From contig JABFQX010000013.1 in NCBI GenBank assembly GCA_013141505.1, positions 62,001-126,000 on the forward strand: a stretch of 64,000 nt of DNA, given 5' to 3'. The stretch's first letter is position 1, and every line of letters begins with the position of its first letter. A model generated the notes under the pieces. That model searched no databases and had not been told where the DNA came from. It worked only from the letters and a program-made list of their open reading frames with translations. The position numbers were made by a program, and so were the translations under genes. Positions 17,512 through 26,433 of the stretch are shown here, in pieces. This stretch comes from Methyloglobulus sp. GTDB taxonomy: Bacteria > Pseudomonadota > Gammaproteobacteria > Methylococcales > Methylomonadaceae.

Positions 17512-18201
17512 ATGGGACTAACACTCGATAAAATCGTACCGTGGGGACGCTCGTATAGCGAATATGTCAGCATGTTTGATCTGACGGATGCGGATCTTGG
17601 GCTTCGCATCCTGGGCTGCGGTGACGGTCCTGCTGAGTTCAATTCAAATTTGACCAAAAACGGCGGCACTGTCGTCTCGGTAGATCCTATTTACGTCTTT
17701 GATGTGGAGCAAATTAAAGGCCGTATCGCTGAAACCTACGCAACCGTGATGAGCCAAATGCTTAAAAACCAAAGCGATTTCATTTGGGAAACCATTGCTT
17801 CGGTGGAGCAGCTCGGACACGTTCGTATGTCGGCGATGAACGCTTTCCTCGCTGACTTTAATGTAGGAAAAGATGAAGGCCGGTACATTACGGGAGAGTT
17901 ACCTGCGTTGCCTTTTGCAAAAGCGACATTCGACATCGCGCTGTCTTCCCACTTCTTGTTTCTATACAGTGATCACTTGTCAGCGGAGTTTCATCTGCAA
18001 GCGCTTCGAAACATGTTGCGGGTAGCGAGTGAAGTCAGAGTATTTCCTGTATTGACCTTGGCTGGCTCTTATTCACCTTACCTTGCCCAAGTCACGGAAG
18101 TACTTGAAGACAATGGTTTTGCTGTTGCAATTAAGCGTGTCGCTTATGAATTTCAGCGAGGAGGCAACGAGATGATGGTGATTAAGCCCTCGATTAAATA
18201 A
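17512..18201 (+). CDS. SAM-dependent methyltransferase-like protein
   Basis: A 229-residue Rossmann-type methyltransferase. Motif I reads RILGCGDGPAEFN, the acidic residue of motif II is in VVSVDPIY, and motif IV is in FDIALSSHFLFLYSD. The C-terminal part resembles small-molecule methyltransferases that act in the cytoplasm. The ATG at 17512 is preferred because an AGG lies six bases upstream and homologous folds begin here; an in-frame ATG at 17455 would add 19 unlikely residues. It stands alone between repeat-rich DNA and the Rof-like gene. The substrate is unknown. Confidence 0.75.
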   Translation: MGLTLDKIVPWGRSYSEYVSMFDLTDADLGLRILGCGDGPAEFNSNLTKNGGTVVSVDPIYVFDVEQIKGRIAETYATVMSQMLKNQSDFIWETIASVEQLGHVRMSAMNAFLADFNVGKDEGRYITGELPALPFAKATFDIALSSHFLFLYSDHLSAEFHLQALRNMLRVASEVRVFPVLTLAGSYSPYLAQVTEVLEDNGFAVAIKRVAYEFQRGGNEMMVIKPSIK

Positions 18202-18233
18202 AGCTTTTTGTGCACGTACTTAAACTAATCCCC

Positions 18234-18482
18234 TCAAAAAACGACTTCCGAAAACTTGGCGTTTGGGTTCAATACTTTCATTTTACTGAGGTGGTTTAGC
18301 TCAATTTTATGCGTCTGTTCATTTTCGACGATTAAAAACTCACGCTTTTCAGATGTTATTATATTTTTTGCCACGCCTTCAACAGGCTTGCCATCCTTTA
18401 AGGTGAGTTTTATGCGGTATCCATACACGCAGGCAATCTCAAGGTAATCATGAAGGTCGCAAGATAGTGGTGTTGTTTTCAT
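18234..18482 (-). CDS. rof: Rof (YaeO)-like Rho-binding antiterminator
   Basis: An 82-residue protein with the Rof/YaeO pattern: a CDLHDYLEIACVYG opening, a beta-strand LTLKDGKPVEG, and LIVENEQTHKIELNHLSKM. Rof binds the primary RNA site of Rho and blocks termination. Length and motif order fit the E. coli protein. It lies just downstream of the ferredoxin reductase gene on the same strand (11 bases), so the two may be co-transcribed. Functional identity rests on family resemblance. Confidence 0.8.
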   Translation of the reverse strand: MKTTPLSCDLHDYLEIACVYGYRIKLTLKDGKPVEGVAKNIITSEKREFLIVENEQTHKIELNHLSKMKVLNPNAKFSEVVF

Positions 18483-18493
18483 GGTGTTTTCAA

Positions 18494-19465
18494 TTAATGC
18501 TGTGCAACCAAGAAAGCATCGGCATAAATATCAGCAATGGCTGCGCCTTTCAGGAAGGCTTGTTTTTTCATTTGATTGACCATGTCCGGATGGCCGCATA
18601 AAAACACTCGCCAGCCCTTTAAATCGGTAAACTGGGAAAACACGATGTCATTCACCCGCCCCATCACGAAACCATCAGGAATCTTTGTACCCGACAGGCA
18701 CGGTGTGTAGTTAAAATTTGGATGTTGCTCGGCAAGTTGGTGCATTTCGTTAATTCTGTAGAGGTCTTCTACTTCACGGCTACCATGAAATAAATGGATA
18801 GGGCCAGTATGGCCTTGAGCCAAGGCATCGGTTAAGATTCCCGCCAGTGGCGCTAATCCTGTACCTGTGCCAACTAATAATATGCCTTGTTCGTGCCGTT
18901 CCGGGAGATAAAAGCAATGGCCACCTGGTTCAGAGACTGCGATTGAATCGCCAACACTGACTTCATCGTGTAACCATTCGCTGAATTTACCACCAGGCAA
19001 GCGTCGGATATGAAATTCTAAGGTATTTGACTGCTGGGGAACGTTGGCGATTGAATAACTCCGGGTTAAACCATCACTGCGCTGCAAATTTACAAACTGT
19101 CCGGCATTAAATTCAAATGCATCTTCAAACGCTATGATCAAGAGAATTGTATTCCTGTTGAGCAATTCATTGGTAACGACTGTTCCCATTCGATAAAAAT
19201 CAGATTGGTCGGGAAGTTTTAAGTGCATGTCCTGCTCAGGGTAACACTGGCAGGCAAGGAAATAATTCTGGTTTATTAAGGTATTTTTCAAGCCTGACTG
19301 GGCAGATTGTGGTGGCGTTACATTGGTGCTGCGTATCATGCAGCTATGACAAGTGCCTTTTTTGCAGGCGAAGGCAAGATTTACATTTTCCCTTAACAGG
19401 GCATCGAGTACGGATTCTCCCGTCTGGCAAACATATTTATTTTGATCAATTGTTAATGTAGTCAT
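18494..19465 (-). CDS. Ferredoxin-FAD-NAD(P)H reductase, probable globin or oxygenase reductase
   Basis: A 323-residue electron-transfer protein. The N-terminal plant-type 2Fe-2S domain has its cysteines in ACKKGTCHSC and FLACQC. An FAD-binding domain follows (RSYSIAN and GGKFSEWL), then an NAD(P)H-binding domain (LLVGTGTGLAPL and CGHPDM). This is the layout of methane/phenol/toluene monooxygenase reductases and CDP-glucose reductase types. It starts just after the truncated globin gene on the same strand, so it may keep that globin reduced for nitric-oxide dioxygenation. The ATG at 19465 was chosen over a GTG at 19489 because the ferredoxin domain begins directly after it. Confidence 0.87.
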   Translation of the reverse strand: MTTLTIDQNKYVCQTGESVLDALLRENVNLAFACKKGTCHSCMIRSTNVTPPQSAQSGLKNTLINQNYFLACQCYPEQDMHLKLPDQSDFYRMGTVVTNELLNRNTILLIIAFEDAFEFNAGQFVNLQRSDGLTRSYSIANVPQQSNTLEFHIRRLPGGKFSEWLHDEVSVGDSIAVSEPGGHCFYLPERHEQGILLVGTGTGLAPLAGILTDALAQGHTGPIHLFHGSREVEDLYRINEMHQLAEQHPNFNYTPCLSGTKIPDGFVMGRVNDIVFSQFTDLKGWRVFLCGHPDMVNQMKKQAFLKGAAIADIYADAFLVAQH

Positions 19466-19542
19466 AATGCGTGCCTGGGTTGTGATCACACAAGGGCGAA
19501 TCGTGTTGATTGCCCTTGCGGCTCTGGCTAAATGTATACTGG

Positions 19543-19911
19543 TTATTTGCCTAACACATCTTTCCGGGTGCTTTCAGCGATAGCTGCGGCCTCGGCAATC
19601 AAGTCGCCAGGCACATTCAATTCTGTGAGGGTTGCACCTAAATGTTCCATAACGGCGTTAAAATGATCTTCATTCAAACCTACCTTGACCAGCCCCGCAT
19701 GGGCATTTCGCATATCCTGGCCGGTATAGCTGTTGGGGCCGCCAAACGCCATAGTAAAGAAAGCCTTTTGTTTGGCGATTTGCTTGTCCATATCCGCATT
19801 CTCGAAAAAACGGTTGATGCGGTGATCGTTCAGTACCTTACGGTAAAAAAGCTCAACTGCAGCATTAACGGCAGGTTCGCCGCCGATTCTTTCGTAAAGT
19901 GTATTGCTCAT
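19543..19911 (-). CDS. Group 1 truncated hemoglobin
   Basis: A 122-residue truncated globin (TrHb1, GlbN-like). It begins with SNTLYERIGGEPAV, has the FFTMAFGGPNSYTG turn and the proximal histidine in AHAGLVKVGL. Such globins bind oxygen and nitric oxide in the cytoplasm, and some detoxify nitric oxide. It sits upstream of a flavin/iron-sulfur reductase on the same strand and opposite a SufR-like regulator, which suggests a stress-controlled pair. The ribosome site AGGAGATACT precedes the ATG. Confidence 0.92.
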   Translation of the reverse strand: MSNTLYERIGGEPAVNAAVELFYRKVLNDHRINRFFENADMDKQIAKQKAFFTMAFGGPNSYTGQDMRNAHAGLVKVGLNEDHFNAVMEHLGATLTELNVPGDLIAEAAAIAESTRKDVLGK

Positions 19912-19953
19912 AGTATCTCCTTCTGTGGAATAGGTTTTAAATGCTGATTTAAG

Positions 19954-19976
19954 CGTTATGGCTAACGTGTAACGTT
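19954..19976. promoter_or_regulatory. Overlapping inverted repeats, candidate operator
   Basis: CGTTA-TGGC-TAACG and AACGT-GTA-ACGTT overlap in the 205-base space between the globin gene and the divergent SufR-like regulator. Paired dyads at this position fit binding of a dimeric winged-helix regulator controlling both directions. A TATAAT at 20042-20047 could be the -10 of the regulator gene. Confidence 0.4.
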
Positions 19977-20116
19977 GGGAATTGGTTACGGATTAATTAT
20001 AGCGATAAAAAACAATTTATACAATAAAAATATGTTAAAAGTATAATGGGTAAAATTTCACAGATTATTTACTGTTTTACTGTTATGTTGGAAATGGATT
20101 TTAGAAAGGAAAACTT

Positions 20117-20749
20117 ATGGCTGATCAAATAGGCTCACGTCAGCGTCAAATATTAGAATTGCTGCTCGAAAATAAACAAGGCCTCTGCATAGATGATATT
20201 GCCAAGGCATTGAACATATCGCGTAATGCCGTGCAGCAGCACATTTCTGTGCTGGAGGTGGAAGGTTATCTTCAGGCAGGTGAGCTAAATAAAACTGCGG
20301 GGCGTCCGGTGCGGCGTTACATCCTCACCGAAGCCGGCATCAACAGTTTCCCCAAGCAATATGCATGGTTTTCCAAACTTATGTTAGCTGAGCTGAAAAA
20401 CGAAATCGGTTCTGAAGCCTTCGAACGCTACATGAATAGGCTGGGTGAAAATTTGGCACAAAACTATTTACACCGATTTACCGGCAAACCCATTGATGAA
20501 CGTAGAAATGAATTATTAAAAATCATGAACGAATTGGGCTTTAAGACCGGCAAACCTGATGAGGAAAACCAACATGGCATGACGATTAAAGCCTACAACT
20601 GTATTTTTCATGATTTGGCACAAAAACATAATGAAATTTGCCAGTTTGATAGTGCCCTTATGACGGCGTTACTGGGGAAAGATCTTGAACTTTCAGAGTG
20701 CATGGCAAAAGGTGGAAGATTATGCTGCTTTAATATCAGCAATAACTAA
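20117..20749 (+). CDS. SufR-like winged-helix regulator with cysteine cluster
   Basis: A 210-residue regulator. The N-terminal winged helix (about residues 8-75) includes IDDIAKALNISRNAVQQHIS. The C-terminal part ends in a cysteine-rich zone, C-x12-C-x19-C-x7-CC, that lines up with the Fe-S ligands of SufR and related repressors. It is transcribed away from the globin/reductase genes and has an AGAAAGGA ribosome site. By position and cysteine pattern it may sense nitric oxide, oxygen or Fe-S status and control them. SufR spacing is not identical, so cluster type and target are inference. Confidence 0.8.
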   Translation: MADQIGSRQRQILELLLENKQGLCIDDIAKALNISRNAVQQHISVLEVEGYLQAGELNKTAGRPVRRYILTEAGINSFPKQYAWFSKLMLAELKNEIGSEAFERYMNRLGENLAQNYLHRFTGKPIDERRNELLKIMNELGFKTGKPDEENQHGMTIKAYNCIFHDLAQKHNEICQFDSALMTALLGKDLELSECMAKGGRLCCFNISNN

Positions 20750-21007
20750 TGGGGCATCTACAATAACCCCCTCGCCTTCTGCACCCTGATGTGCATAAAG
20801 GAGAGAGTCTGGGCGGAGGTACACAAAGCCCCCCGCAAATTTCATCGAATTCGCCAAAGAACTCAGAAGCCGTTTTGTTAAAACTCATGCGCATTTTGGT
20901 AAAGTAATTTGAATCATCGCTATCCGAACCATATTCTCGGCGGATTGGGTCAATCGCTGAAAATCTTGGAAATGTCGCGTTAGCGGAGTGAATATTTTCA
21001 GCTAACG
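20750..21007. other. Intergenic space without recognised gene
   Basis: No supported gene is seen. A minus-strand open frame covering this area has an unusual composition at its C-terminus and no recognisable domain, so it is left out. Confidence 0.4.
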
Positions 21008-21175
21008 ATGAAAAAACGTAAAAAAATGAAGCCAATAGATGAAATGCCCAAGCAAAATCCGATCGCAAAATTTGCCGGACAATTCAACAAAGCCAAAGTA
21101 TTTGATGATAAAAGCAAGTACAACCGTAAAGATAAGCACAAGGAGGAAGAGGCTTCTCCATTGCCGCAAAAATAA
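21008..21175 (+). CDS. Small basic DUF7230-like protein (55 aa)
   Basis: A 55-residue, strongly basic reading frame. It starts MKKRKKMKPIDE and contains NPIAKFAGQFNKAKVFDDKS and a KYNRKDKHK stretch, the pattern of a small conserved gammaproteobacterial family (DUF7230-like). These proteins are of unknown function; the charge suggests RNA or ribosome contact, which is speculation. The ribosome site is weak. It stands alone on the plus strand. Confidence 0.65.
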   Translation: MKKRKKMKPIDEMPKQNPIAKFAGQFNKAKVFDDKSKYNRKDKHKEEEASPLPQK

Positions 21176-21271
21176 GTCAATGGAGAAGTTTTTTCATTTC
21201 GAGGCGAGTTTACAAACCTCGTCTCCAACATTCGTGGCGGGTAAAAGCTCAGCTCATTGCCGCACCGACCA

Positions 21272-22039
21272 TCAAGAATGAGGCAAAAGCCTCACATTAC
21301 TTTTGGGCTTGACGGTGATATGGTATGTGACTTCCAAAGAGAACCCGTCAGCGGCAAACCCGCCTTTAAAGTGAATGGTATGCCGACCTATTGAGGGCGG
21401 TTTTAACAAAACCCAATAACCATCCGCAACAACCGGGCCATAAAGACCGGGAGTCAATCCATATCCATCGGGTTTAGGTAACGTAATTCCGAAAATATCG
21501 CCCATTGGGATATTGACTTTAATAGCCGGATTGCTTTGGAAGCGATAACGTTGAAGATTTCTGACCGACTGTCCGTCAATTTCAATATCAAGTCCTTTAG
21601 CTGTATCGACGTGTGGTTTAAGAAAGTCTTCGCGCACCCAGGCTTCTTGGGTAACAGACCAAACGGGATCCCCCAATTCGGGCAAGTTAAGCCAAAAATA
21701 ATTCACGATGGGGAAGAATAAGGCGGTATCTTCGGGGATAGTCACTTTCCTATCGACATGATGCACTTCACCTGCTCCGCTTGTCCCGGCCAAAAACCAG
21801 ACATTGCCTGATTGGCCATTACCAGCATTGACACCGGTAGTATCAAGTATTGGGTTGGTCGCGGCAGGAATTGACAGCGCCCATTGCAACCAAGCTGCCG
21901 ACCATCCTGGGTAACTCTTCCCGTAGGCCACAGCAGATGGCGGAACAACCTGCGGCCCGGAAACCGCTTTCGCAGGACTGATTGCAAATAGCAGTAAGAG
22001 AGTGGCGAATACTATTGAGAACATTCGTTGTTGTTTCAT
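21272..22039 (-). CDS. Exported protein of unknown function
   Basis: A 255-residue secreted protein. A clear signal peptide (FSIVFATLLLLFAISPAKA) is followed by a domain with conserved-looking tryptophans: PGWSAAWLQWALSIPAATNP, GNVWFLAGTSG and a hydrophobic beta-rich end. It resembles a group of small secreted proteins known only as hypothetical. The ATG at 22039 has an excellent AAGGAG site; an earlier in-frame start does not. The gene ends in GAGGC-AAAA-GCCTC, a short hairpin. No neighbour suggests a role. Confidence 0.75.
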   Translation of the reverse strand: MKQQRMFSIVFATLLLLFAISPAKAVSGPQVVPPSAVAYGKSYPGWSAAWLQWALSIPAATNPILDTTGVNAGNGQSGNVWFLAGTSGAGEVHHVDRKVTIPEDTALFFPIVNYFWLNLPELGDPVWSVTQEAWVREDFLKPHVDTAKGLDIEIDGQSVRNLQRYRFQSNPAIKVNIPMGDIFGITLPKPDGYGLTPGLYGPVVADGYWVLLKPPSIGRHTIHFKGGFAADGFSLEVTYHITVKPKSNVRLLPHS

Positions 22040-22404
22040 AACTTTCTCCTTGTAACTAATGCGGATTAACACCAAAACAATAGCCAGCTCATTGAGTTAT
22101 GTATAACAAATGAGGTAAAACACTAATCCACCCTCAACAACTCAAACCATCAATGAAGTGGCGAGAATATCTGAACAAACCCTTCGATAAGGTTTCCCTG
22201 ATTCCATCAGGCTCGAAAAAAATATAACATGCTGATTAATTTATAATTTTTCAGACAAACCCTGATGCGGTATCGGCTTGTTCAGGGCTTACTTAGTAAC
22301 AGTTTATTGCTGTATATTCAAGTATTATCAACACTAATTTTATACTTGTGCGCCTAATCGGCCATCGACCCCAATAACAAAGTAGCCGTCAAGCAATACC
22401 GCAT
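22040..22404. other. Intergenic region, no gene recognised
   Basis: About 365 bases between the exported protein and hemJ. A weak CCTGA/TCAGG hairpin occurs near 22197-22211. Nothing else stands out. Confidence 0.4.
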
Positions 22405-22830
22405 CTAAAACGGCTTAACCACCGCCAAAATTACAATCGCAATCAAAAATAACACCGGCACTTCATTCATCCAGCGGTAGTAAACATGGCCGTGTTGATT
22501 GCGGTCGTATTTAAAATCCAATAGCCACTTACCGCAGATGATATGGTAAATGAATAAGATGCCCAATAGCCCCAATTTGGCATGTAACCAGCCGCTTTTG
22601 CCATAGATTTCCCAGTCGTAACTGATAAGCATCCAGATGCCGAAGAGGAAAGTCAGGATCATACCGGGTGTCATGATGCCGTAATACAGCTTGCGCTCCA
22701 TGATTTTGAAGCGTTCGATGCTAATAATGTCATCACTCATGGTGTGGTAAACAAACAAACGCGGCAAGTAAAATAACCCGGCAAACCAGGTGGTCATAAA
22801 TATCAAATGTAGGGCTTTCAACCAGAGCAT
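22405..22830 (-). CDS. hemJ: Protoporphyrinogen IX oxidase HemJ
   Basis: A 141-residue four-helix membrane protein of the HemJ (UPF0093) family that oxidises protoporphyrinogen IX in heme synthesis. The N-terminus has the conserved ALHLIFMTTWFAGLFYLPRL followed by the histidine of FVYHT, and the next segments hold ERKLYYGIMTPGM and GWLHAKLGLL. Length is normal. It begins three bases after the stop of the TlpA-like gene, so the two are co-transcribed. Confidence 0.93.
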   Translation of the reverse strand: MLWLKALHLIFMTTWFAGLFYLPRLFVYHTMSDDIISIERFKIMERKLYYGIMTPGMILTFLFGIWMLISYDWEIYGKSGWLHAKLGLLGILFIYHIICGKWLLDFKYDRNQHGHVYYRWMNEVPVLFLIAIVILAVVKPF

Positions 22831-22833
22831 GTT

Positions 22834-23334
22834 TTATCCTTTTAGTAGTTGTTCAATGCGGGTTTGCATGTCTTTTAGTTCAAACGCGCCGACATCACGC
22901 CGCGCAATGTTTCCGTCTTTGCCGTACAAAACGGTAGTCGGGGTTCCCCAGATAGGACCGAAAGATTTTGCGTAAGTTGAAGACGTATCCAGAACGACAG
23001 CATAGGGCAGTTGTTTGTCTTTGGTCATAGCCACGACTTGATTGGGCTGGTCGTAAGCCATTGCTATGGCAATCATTTCCAAGCCTTGCTCATGAAACTG
23101 CTTGTAAAGCGCGATCAGATCGGGTATTTCTTCAACACATTTCTGGCAATTGGTCGCCCAAAAAGTAACAAGAACAGGCTTGCCTTGTAACGCCTTCAAG
23201 GCAATGTGTTCGCCAGTGATTGTGGTAAAGGCCACATCGGGCGCATGTGTGGCAGGTTTGCGTATACTCATCCACAACGGTAGCGAAATAAACGCTAAAA
23301 ACAGGAGGCCTTTAATCCAGCGGCTGATATTCAT
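22834..23334 (-). CDS. TlpA/ResA-like membrane-anchored thioredoxin
   Basis: A 166-residue periplasmic thiol-disulfide protein. One N-terminal membrane anchor (about residues 7-24) is followed by a thioredoxin fold with the active site WATNCQKCVEE and the cis-proline loop IWGTPTT. Proteins of this type reduce disulfides during cytochrome c assembly or respond to oxidative stress. It shares an operon with hemJ, which links it loosely to heme use. It is transcribed divergently from serA. Confidence 0.88.
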   Translation of the reverse strand: MNISRWIKGLLFLAFISLPLWMSIRKPATHAPDVAFTTITGEHIALKALQGKPVLVTFWATNCQKCVEEIPDLIALYKQFHEQGLEMIAIAMAYDQPNQVVAMTKDKQLPYAVVLDTSSTYAKSFGPIWGTPTTVLYGKDGNIARRDVGAFELKDMQTRIEQLLKG

Positions 23335-23422
23335 AATGCAACGATTTTATGGGGCATACCAAGATTATAGCAAAACTGTTAAACTATTGGTTTTTTGCGC
23401 AATTTCCTTTGGTCTTTAATTC

Positions 23423-25009
23423 ATGAAAAAAATCCTCATTTCCGATAAGCTGGCGGAAGCCGGTATCAACTATTTAAACGAGCAAGCTGAATCTGGCATT
23501 CACTTTCATATTCAGACCGGTCTTGACGAAGACGGCCTCTGCGACATCATCGGCGAATACGATGCTTTGCTGATCCGCAGCGACACCAAAGTCACCAAAA
23601 AAGTCCTGGAAGCCGCCAAAAACCTCAAACTAATTGGACGTGCTGGGATCGGCGTGGATAACGTCGATATTCCCATGGCAACTGAAATGGGTGTGATCGT
23701 CATGAACACCCCTGATGCCAACGCCACCACCACGGCGGAATTGGCAATTGCCCACATGATGTCATTGAGTCGCCGTCTGCCTGCTGCGGATCGTTCCGTA
23801 CGCGCCGGCAAGTGGGAGCGCACATTGGTTGGTGCGGAAATCGCACATAAAACCTTAGGTATTGTCGGTTTCGGTACGATAGGACGGATTGCTTCTACAC
23901 GTGGATTAGGCTTAAAAATGAATGTTATCGCATTCGATCCCTTCGTTGCTCCCGAAATTTACGCCGAATACGGTGTGGAATCGGTGAGTTTGGATGATTT
24001 GGTCAGTCGAGCCGATTACATTACCTTACATTGCCCGTTAATTGAAAAAACCAAAAACCTGATTGGCGCAGCACAGTTTGCCAAGATGAAGAAAGGCGCA
24101 CGGATTATCAACTGCGCCCGTGGCGGTTTAATTGATGAAAAAGCCCTTTACGATGCCTTAAAAAATGGGCAATGCGCGGGAGCGGCACTGGATGTTTACG
24201 AAAACGAGCCACCCGCCGGATCACCACTGCTGGAGCTGGAAAATATCGTATTCACCCCACATTTGGGCGCATCAACAGCCGAAGCCCAAGTTGCCGTCAG
24301 TGTTGAGATTGCCCGCCAAGCGGTCTTGTTTTTGAAGACTGGTGAAGCGGTTAATGCCTTAAACTTGCCGAGGGTATCTGCCGAAGAACTCAATAAATCC
24401 CATGATTTCATGAATTTAGCCACCGCTTTAGGCAAAATTCTTGCCGGTTTGGCAAATCAGCCCATCACTAAAGTTGAAGTTGCACTCTACGGTAAAGCCG
24501 CAGATGCGGCGGTACGTCCGGTATCGGTATCTGCACTCGTCGGTATTTTAAGTGGACAGGTTTCTACGCCCGTCAACCGCGTGAATGCAGAAAATATCGC
24601 CAAACGTCAGGGTATTGCCTTGGTTGAGTCGGTTTCCCAAGACTCGCCAGATTATGTGTCGCTTATCAAAGTTACCGGACATTGTGCCGACCAAAGTATT
24701 GCACTTTCCGGCGCATTGCTGGGCGGTCGCCAGCCGCGTATGGTGTGCATCAACCATTTCGATATCGAAGTCGTTCCTGAAGGCACTTTAATCGTCACCC
24801 GTCATGACGACAGGCCGGGCGTTATATCGGCAATCAGTTCAGTGTTGGGCAATGCCAATATCAATATCACCCGGATGCAGGTGAGTACGGTGGATGTCAA
24901 AGATCAGGCAATGGCGGTAATCAGCGTGTCCGAGCCTGTGCCAGACTCAATCATGCAGCAAATCTGCAACCTCACTCCCGTTTGCAATGCCAAGCAAATT
25001 AGCCTATGA
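23423..25009 (+). CDS. serA: D-3-phosphoglycerate dehydrogenase SerA
   Basis: A 528-residue enzyme for the first step of serine synthesis. It has the long bacterial/eukaryotic layout: substrate domain, NAD-binding domain (TLGIVGFGTIGRIA), catalytic Arg-Glu-His region (RGGLIDEKAL, DVYENEPP, TPHLGAST), an intervening ASB-like domain and a C-terminal ACT domain (DDRPGVISAISSVLG) for serine feedback. It overlaps serB by four bases (ATGA), so both enzymes are made together. Confidence 0.96.
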   Translation: MKKILISDKLAEAGINYLNEQAESGIHFHIQTGLDEDGLCDIIGEYDALLIRSDTKVTKKVLEAAKNLKLIGRAGIGVDNVDIPMATEMGVIVMNTPDANATTTAELAIAHMMSLSRRLPAADRSVRAGKWERTLVGAEIAHKTLGIVGFGTIGRIASTRGLGLKMNVIAFDPFVAPEIYAEYGVESVSLDDLVSRADYITLHCPLIEKTKNLIGAAQFAKMKKGARIINCARGGLIDEKALYDALKNGQCAGAALDVYENEPPAGSPLLELENIVFTPHLGASTAEAQVAVSVEIARQAVLFLKTGEAVNALNLPRVSAEELNKSHDFMNLATALGKILAGLANQPITKVEVALYGKAADAAVRPVSVSALVGILSGQVSTPVNRVNAENIAKRQGIALVESVSQDSPDYVSLIKVTGHCADQSIALSGALLGGRQPRMVCINHFDIEVVPEGTLIVTRHDDRPGVISAISSVLGNANINITRMQVSTVDVKDQAMAVISVSEPVPDSIMQQICNLTPVCNAKQISL

Positions 25010-25665
25010 GCTATGACATCATCTGCTTCGACTGCGACAGTACGCTAAGCAAAATTGAAGGCATAGACGAACTGGCGCGGTGGGCAGGAGTGGGCGAGGA
25101 GATGGCTCAACTGACGGATACGGCAATGAATGGCGAGTTGCCGCTGGAAGCTGTGTACGGCAAGCGCTTGGAGACTATCCAACCAGATCGGGCAAACATA
25201 GCTAAACTGGCTGATCTGTACATTCAGGAAATGGTCGATGGCGTTAAAGAAGTCTTCGCCACTTTGTTAGGACAAGGTAAGGATGTCCACATCATCAGCG
25301 GCGGTTTGCGTCAGGCGATTTTGCCGTTGGCTGATGTTCTCGGGATTCCAGAACACAGCGTCCATGCGGTTGATATTTATTTCAATGCGGACGGTAGTTA
25401 TCAATCCTACGATGAAAGTCACCCTTTAGCGCGTTCTGGCGGCAAAGCTGAAATTTGCAAACAATTACTGCAAGGCAAATATTCTCTCGTCATGATTGGT
25501 GACGGCAAGACTGATATGGAAGCCAAACAGCCCGGAGTTACCGTGATTGGCTTTGGCGGTGTGTGTGACCGGGCAGTGGTGAGGGAGCTGGCGGATGAGT
25601 TTGTTGAGGATGCTGATTTAACAGCGGTATTGCCGTTGATTTATAGTTTGGGTCTACCCAAATAG
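25006..25665 (+). CDS. serB: Phosphoserine phosphatase-like HAD hydrolase
   Basis: A 219-residue HAD-family phosphatase. The nucleophile motif reads ICFDCDSTLSKIEG, motif II is HIISGGLRQA, and motif IV is MIGDGKTDMEA, the pattern of SerB-type enzymes. It would hydrolyse phosphoserine to serine. It lacks the N-terminal ACT region of long SerB forms. The translational overlap with serA supports this role. The middle reaction (SerC) is not in the window. Confidence 0.9.
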   Translation: MSYDIICFDCDSTLSKIEGIDELARWAGVGEEMAQLTDTAMNGELPLEAVYGKRLETIQPDRANIAKLADLYIQEMVDGVKEVFATLLGQGKDVHIISGGLRQAILPLADVLGIPEHSVHAVDIYFNADGSYQSYDESHPLARSGGKAEICKQLLQGKYSLVMIGDGKTDMEAKQPGVTVIGFGGVCDRAVVRELADEFVEDADLTAVLPLIYSLGLPK

Positions 25666-25742
25666 CTAACCACAAGTTCACTACAAGCTACGTGCTTTCA
25701 GTTAGTGTAAAAGCTAACAGCTTAGCCTCGCTGGTGTGGCTA

Positions 25743-25775
25743 CCTCAAACTCTCCATCAGTGCTTGAGTTTGAGG
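25743..25775 (+). terminator. Hairpin between serB and the exported protein gene
   Basis: CCTCAAACTC and GAGTTTGAGG form a perfect 10-bp stem with a 13-base loop, about 80 bases after serB and between convergent genes. It lacks a U-tract but is a plausible shared transcript end. Confidence 0.45.
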
Positions 25776-25815
25776 CAGCTATTACGTCAACTTGCTGCTT
25801 TCAAATATTTTGGCA

Positions 25816-26433
25816 TTAAGGCCCAACAAGAACTGGATCGCCAGTTGACTGAAAGATGCATGTCTGAGCATTGTTGCTGATTTTGCGCGATTCCCTCAGC
25901 AAATTGCGAACGACGTAGAAGGCATCTACAGCACTTCCGCGTGAGGTTAAGCCCACTTTATTGTTCCAAGCGTGGAGTGTCGCCGCGTACATTGCGTGCT
26001 CAAGTTCCGGCGTAACGTGTACACGAAAGCAGGCATGAATGTTGTTTGGAACCGCATCGCCCGCCGACGAGCCATATTGGGGCAACGATGGATAAAATAT
26101 AGACTTGCAGGCCGGTGCGAGGAATGATTTTTCATCAATCCGACTAGCAATGACGAGTAGATCCAATGGAGAATTCGCACCGCCACCGACACCCTTTACA
26201 GGATCGCGAGCGGCTTCGCCGTCAAGATTGGCCTTCTTCAGCAAGGCAATCGCGCCAGTTGTTTCGGTACCCACTTTCAAACGGAATGCAGCGATGTTCG
26301 CACGCGTCAGGCTGTTGCATGCGGGGGTGTTTGGCAACGTGGCGTGTGCCGCGACAATATTGGTTAATAGGGTGGCAGTAACGACAGCGAGTGTAGCCTT
26401 GCGAGACAATTTATATTTCTGATTCTTCAACAT
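25816..26433 (-). CDS. Exported protein of unknown function
   Basis: A 205-residue secreted protein with a basic n-region and hydrophobic core (KATLAVVTATLLTNIVAAHA). Four cysteines in the mature part could form disulfides. No domain was recognised. It contains helix-forming stretches (NIAAFRLKVGTETTGAIALL) and a beta-like C-terminus. It is convergent with serB. A ribosome site GAGGAAAAAC precedes the ATG. Confidence 0.65.
   Translation of the reverse strand: MLKNQKYKLSRKATLAVVTATLLTNIVAAHATLPNTPACNSLTRANIAAFRLKVGTETTGAIALLKKANLDGEAARDPVKGVGGGANSPLDLLVIASRIDEKSFLAPACKSIFYPSLPQYGSSAGDAVPNNIHACFRVHVTPELEHAMYAATLHAWNNKVGLTSRGSAVDAFYVVRNLLRESRKISNNAQTCIFQSTGDPVLVGP

Noticed and set aside
20736-21068. 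Minus-strand open frame of 110 codons
   Set aside because: Odd composition with a Cys/Arg-rich tail, overlaps the small DUF7230-like gene, and no domain is visible.
25692-25880. Plus-strand open frame of 62 codons after serB
   Set aside because: No conserved motif, no ribosome site, and it overlaps a hairpin and the end of the convergent exported-protein gene.
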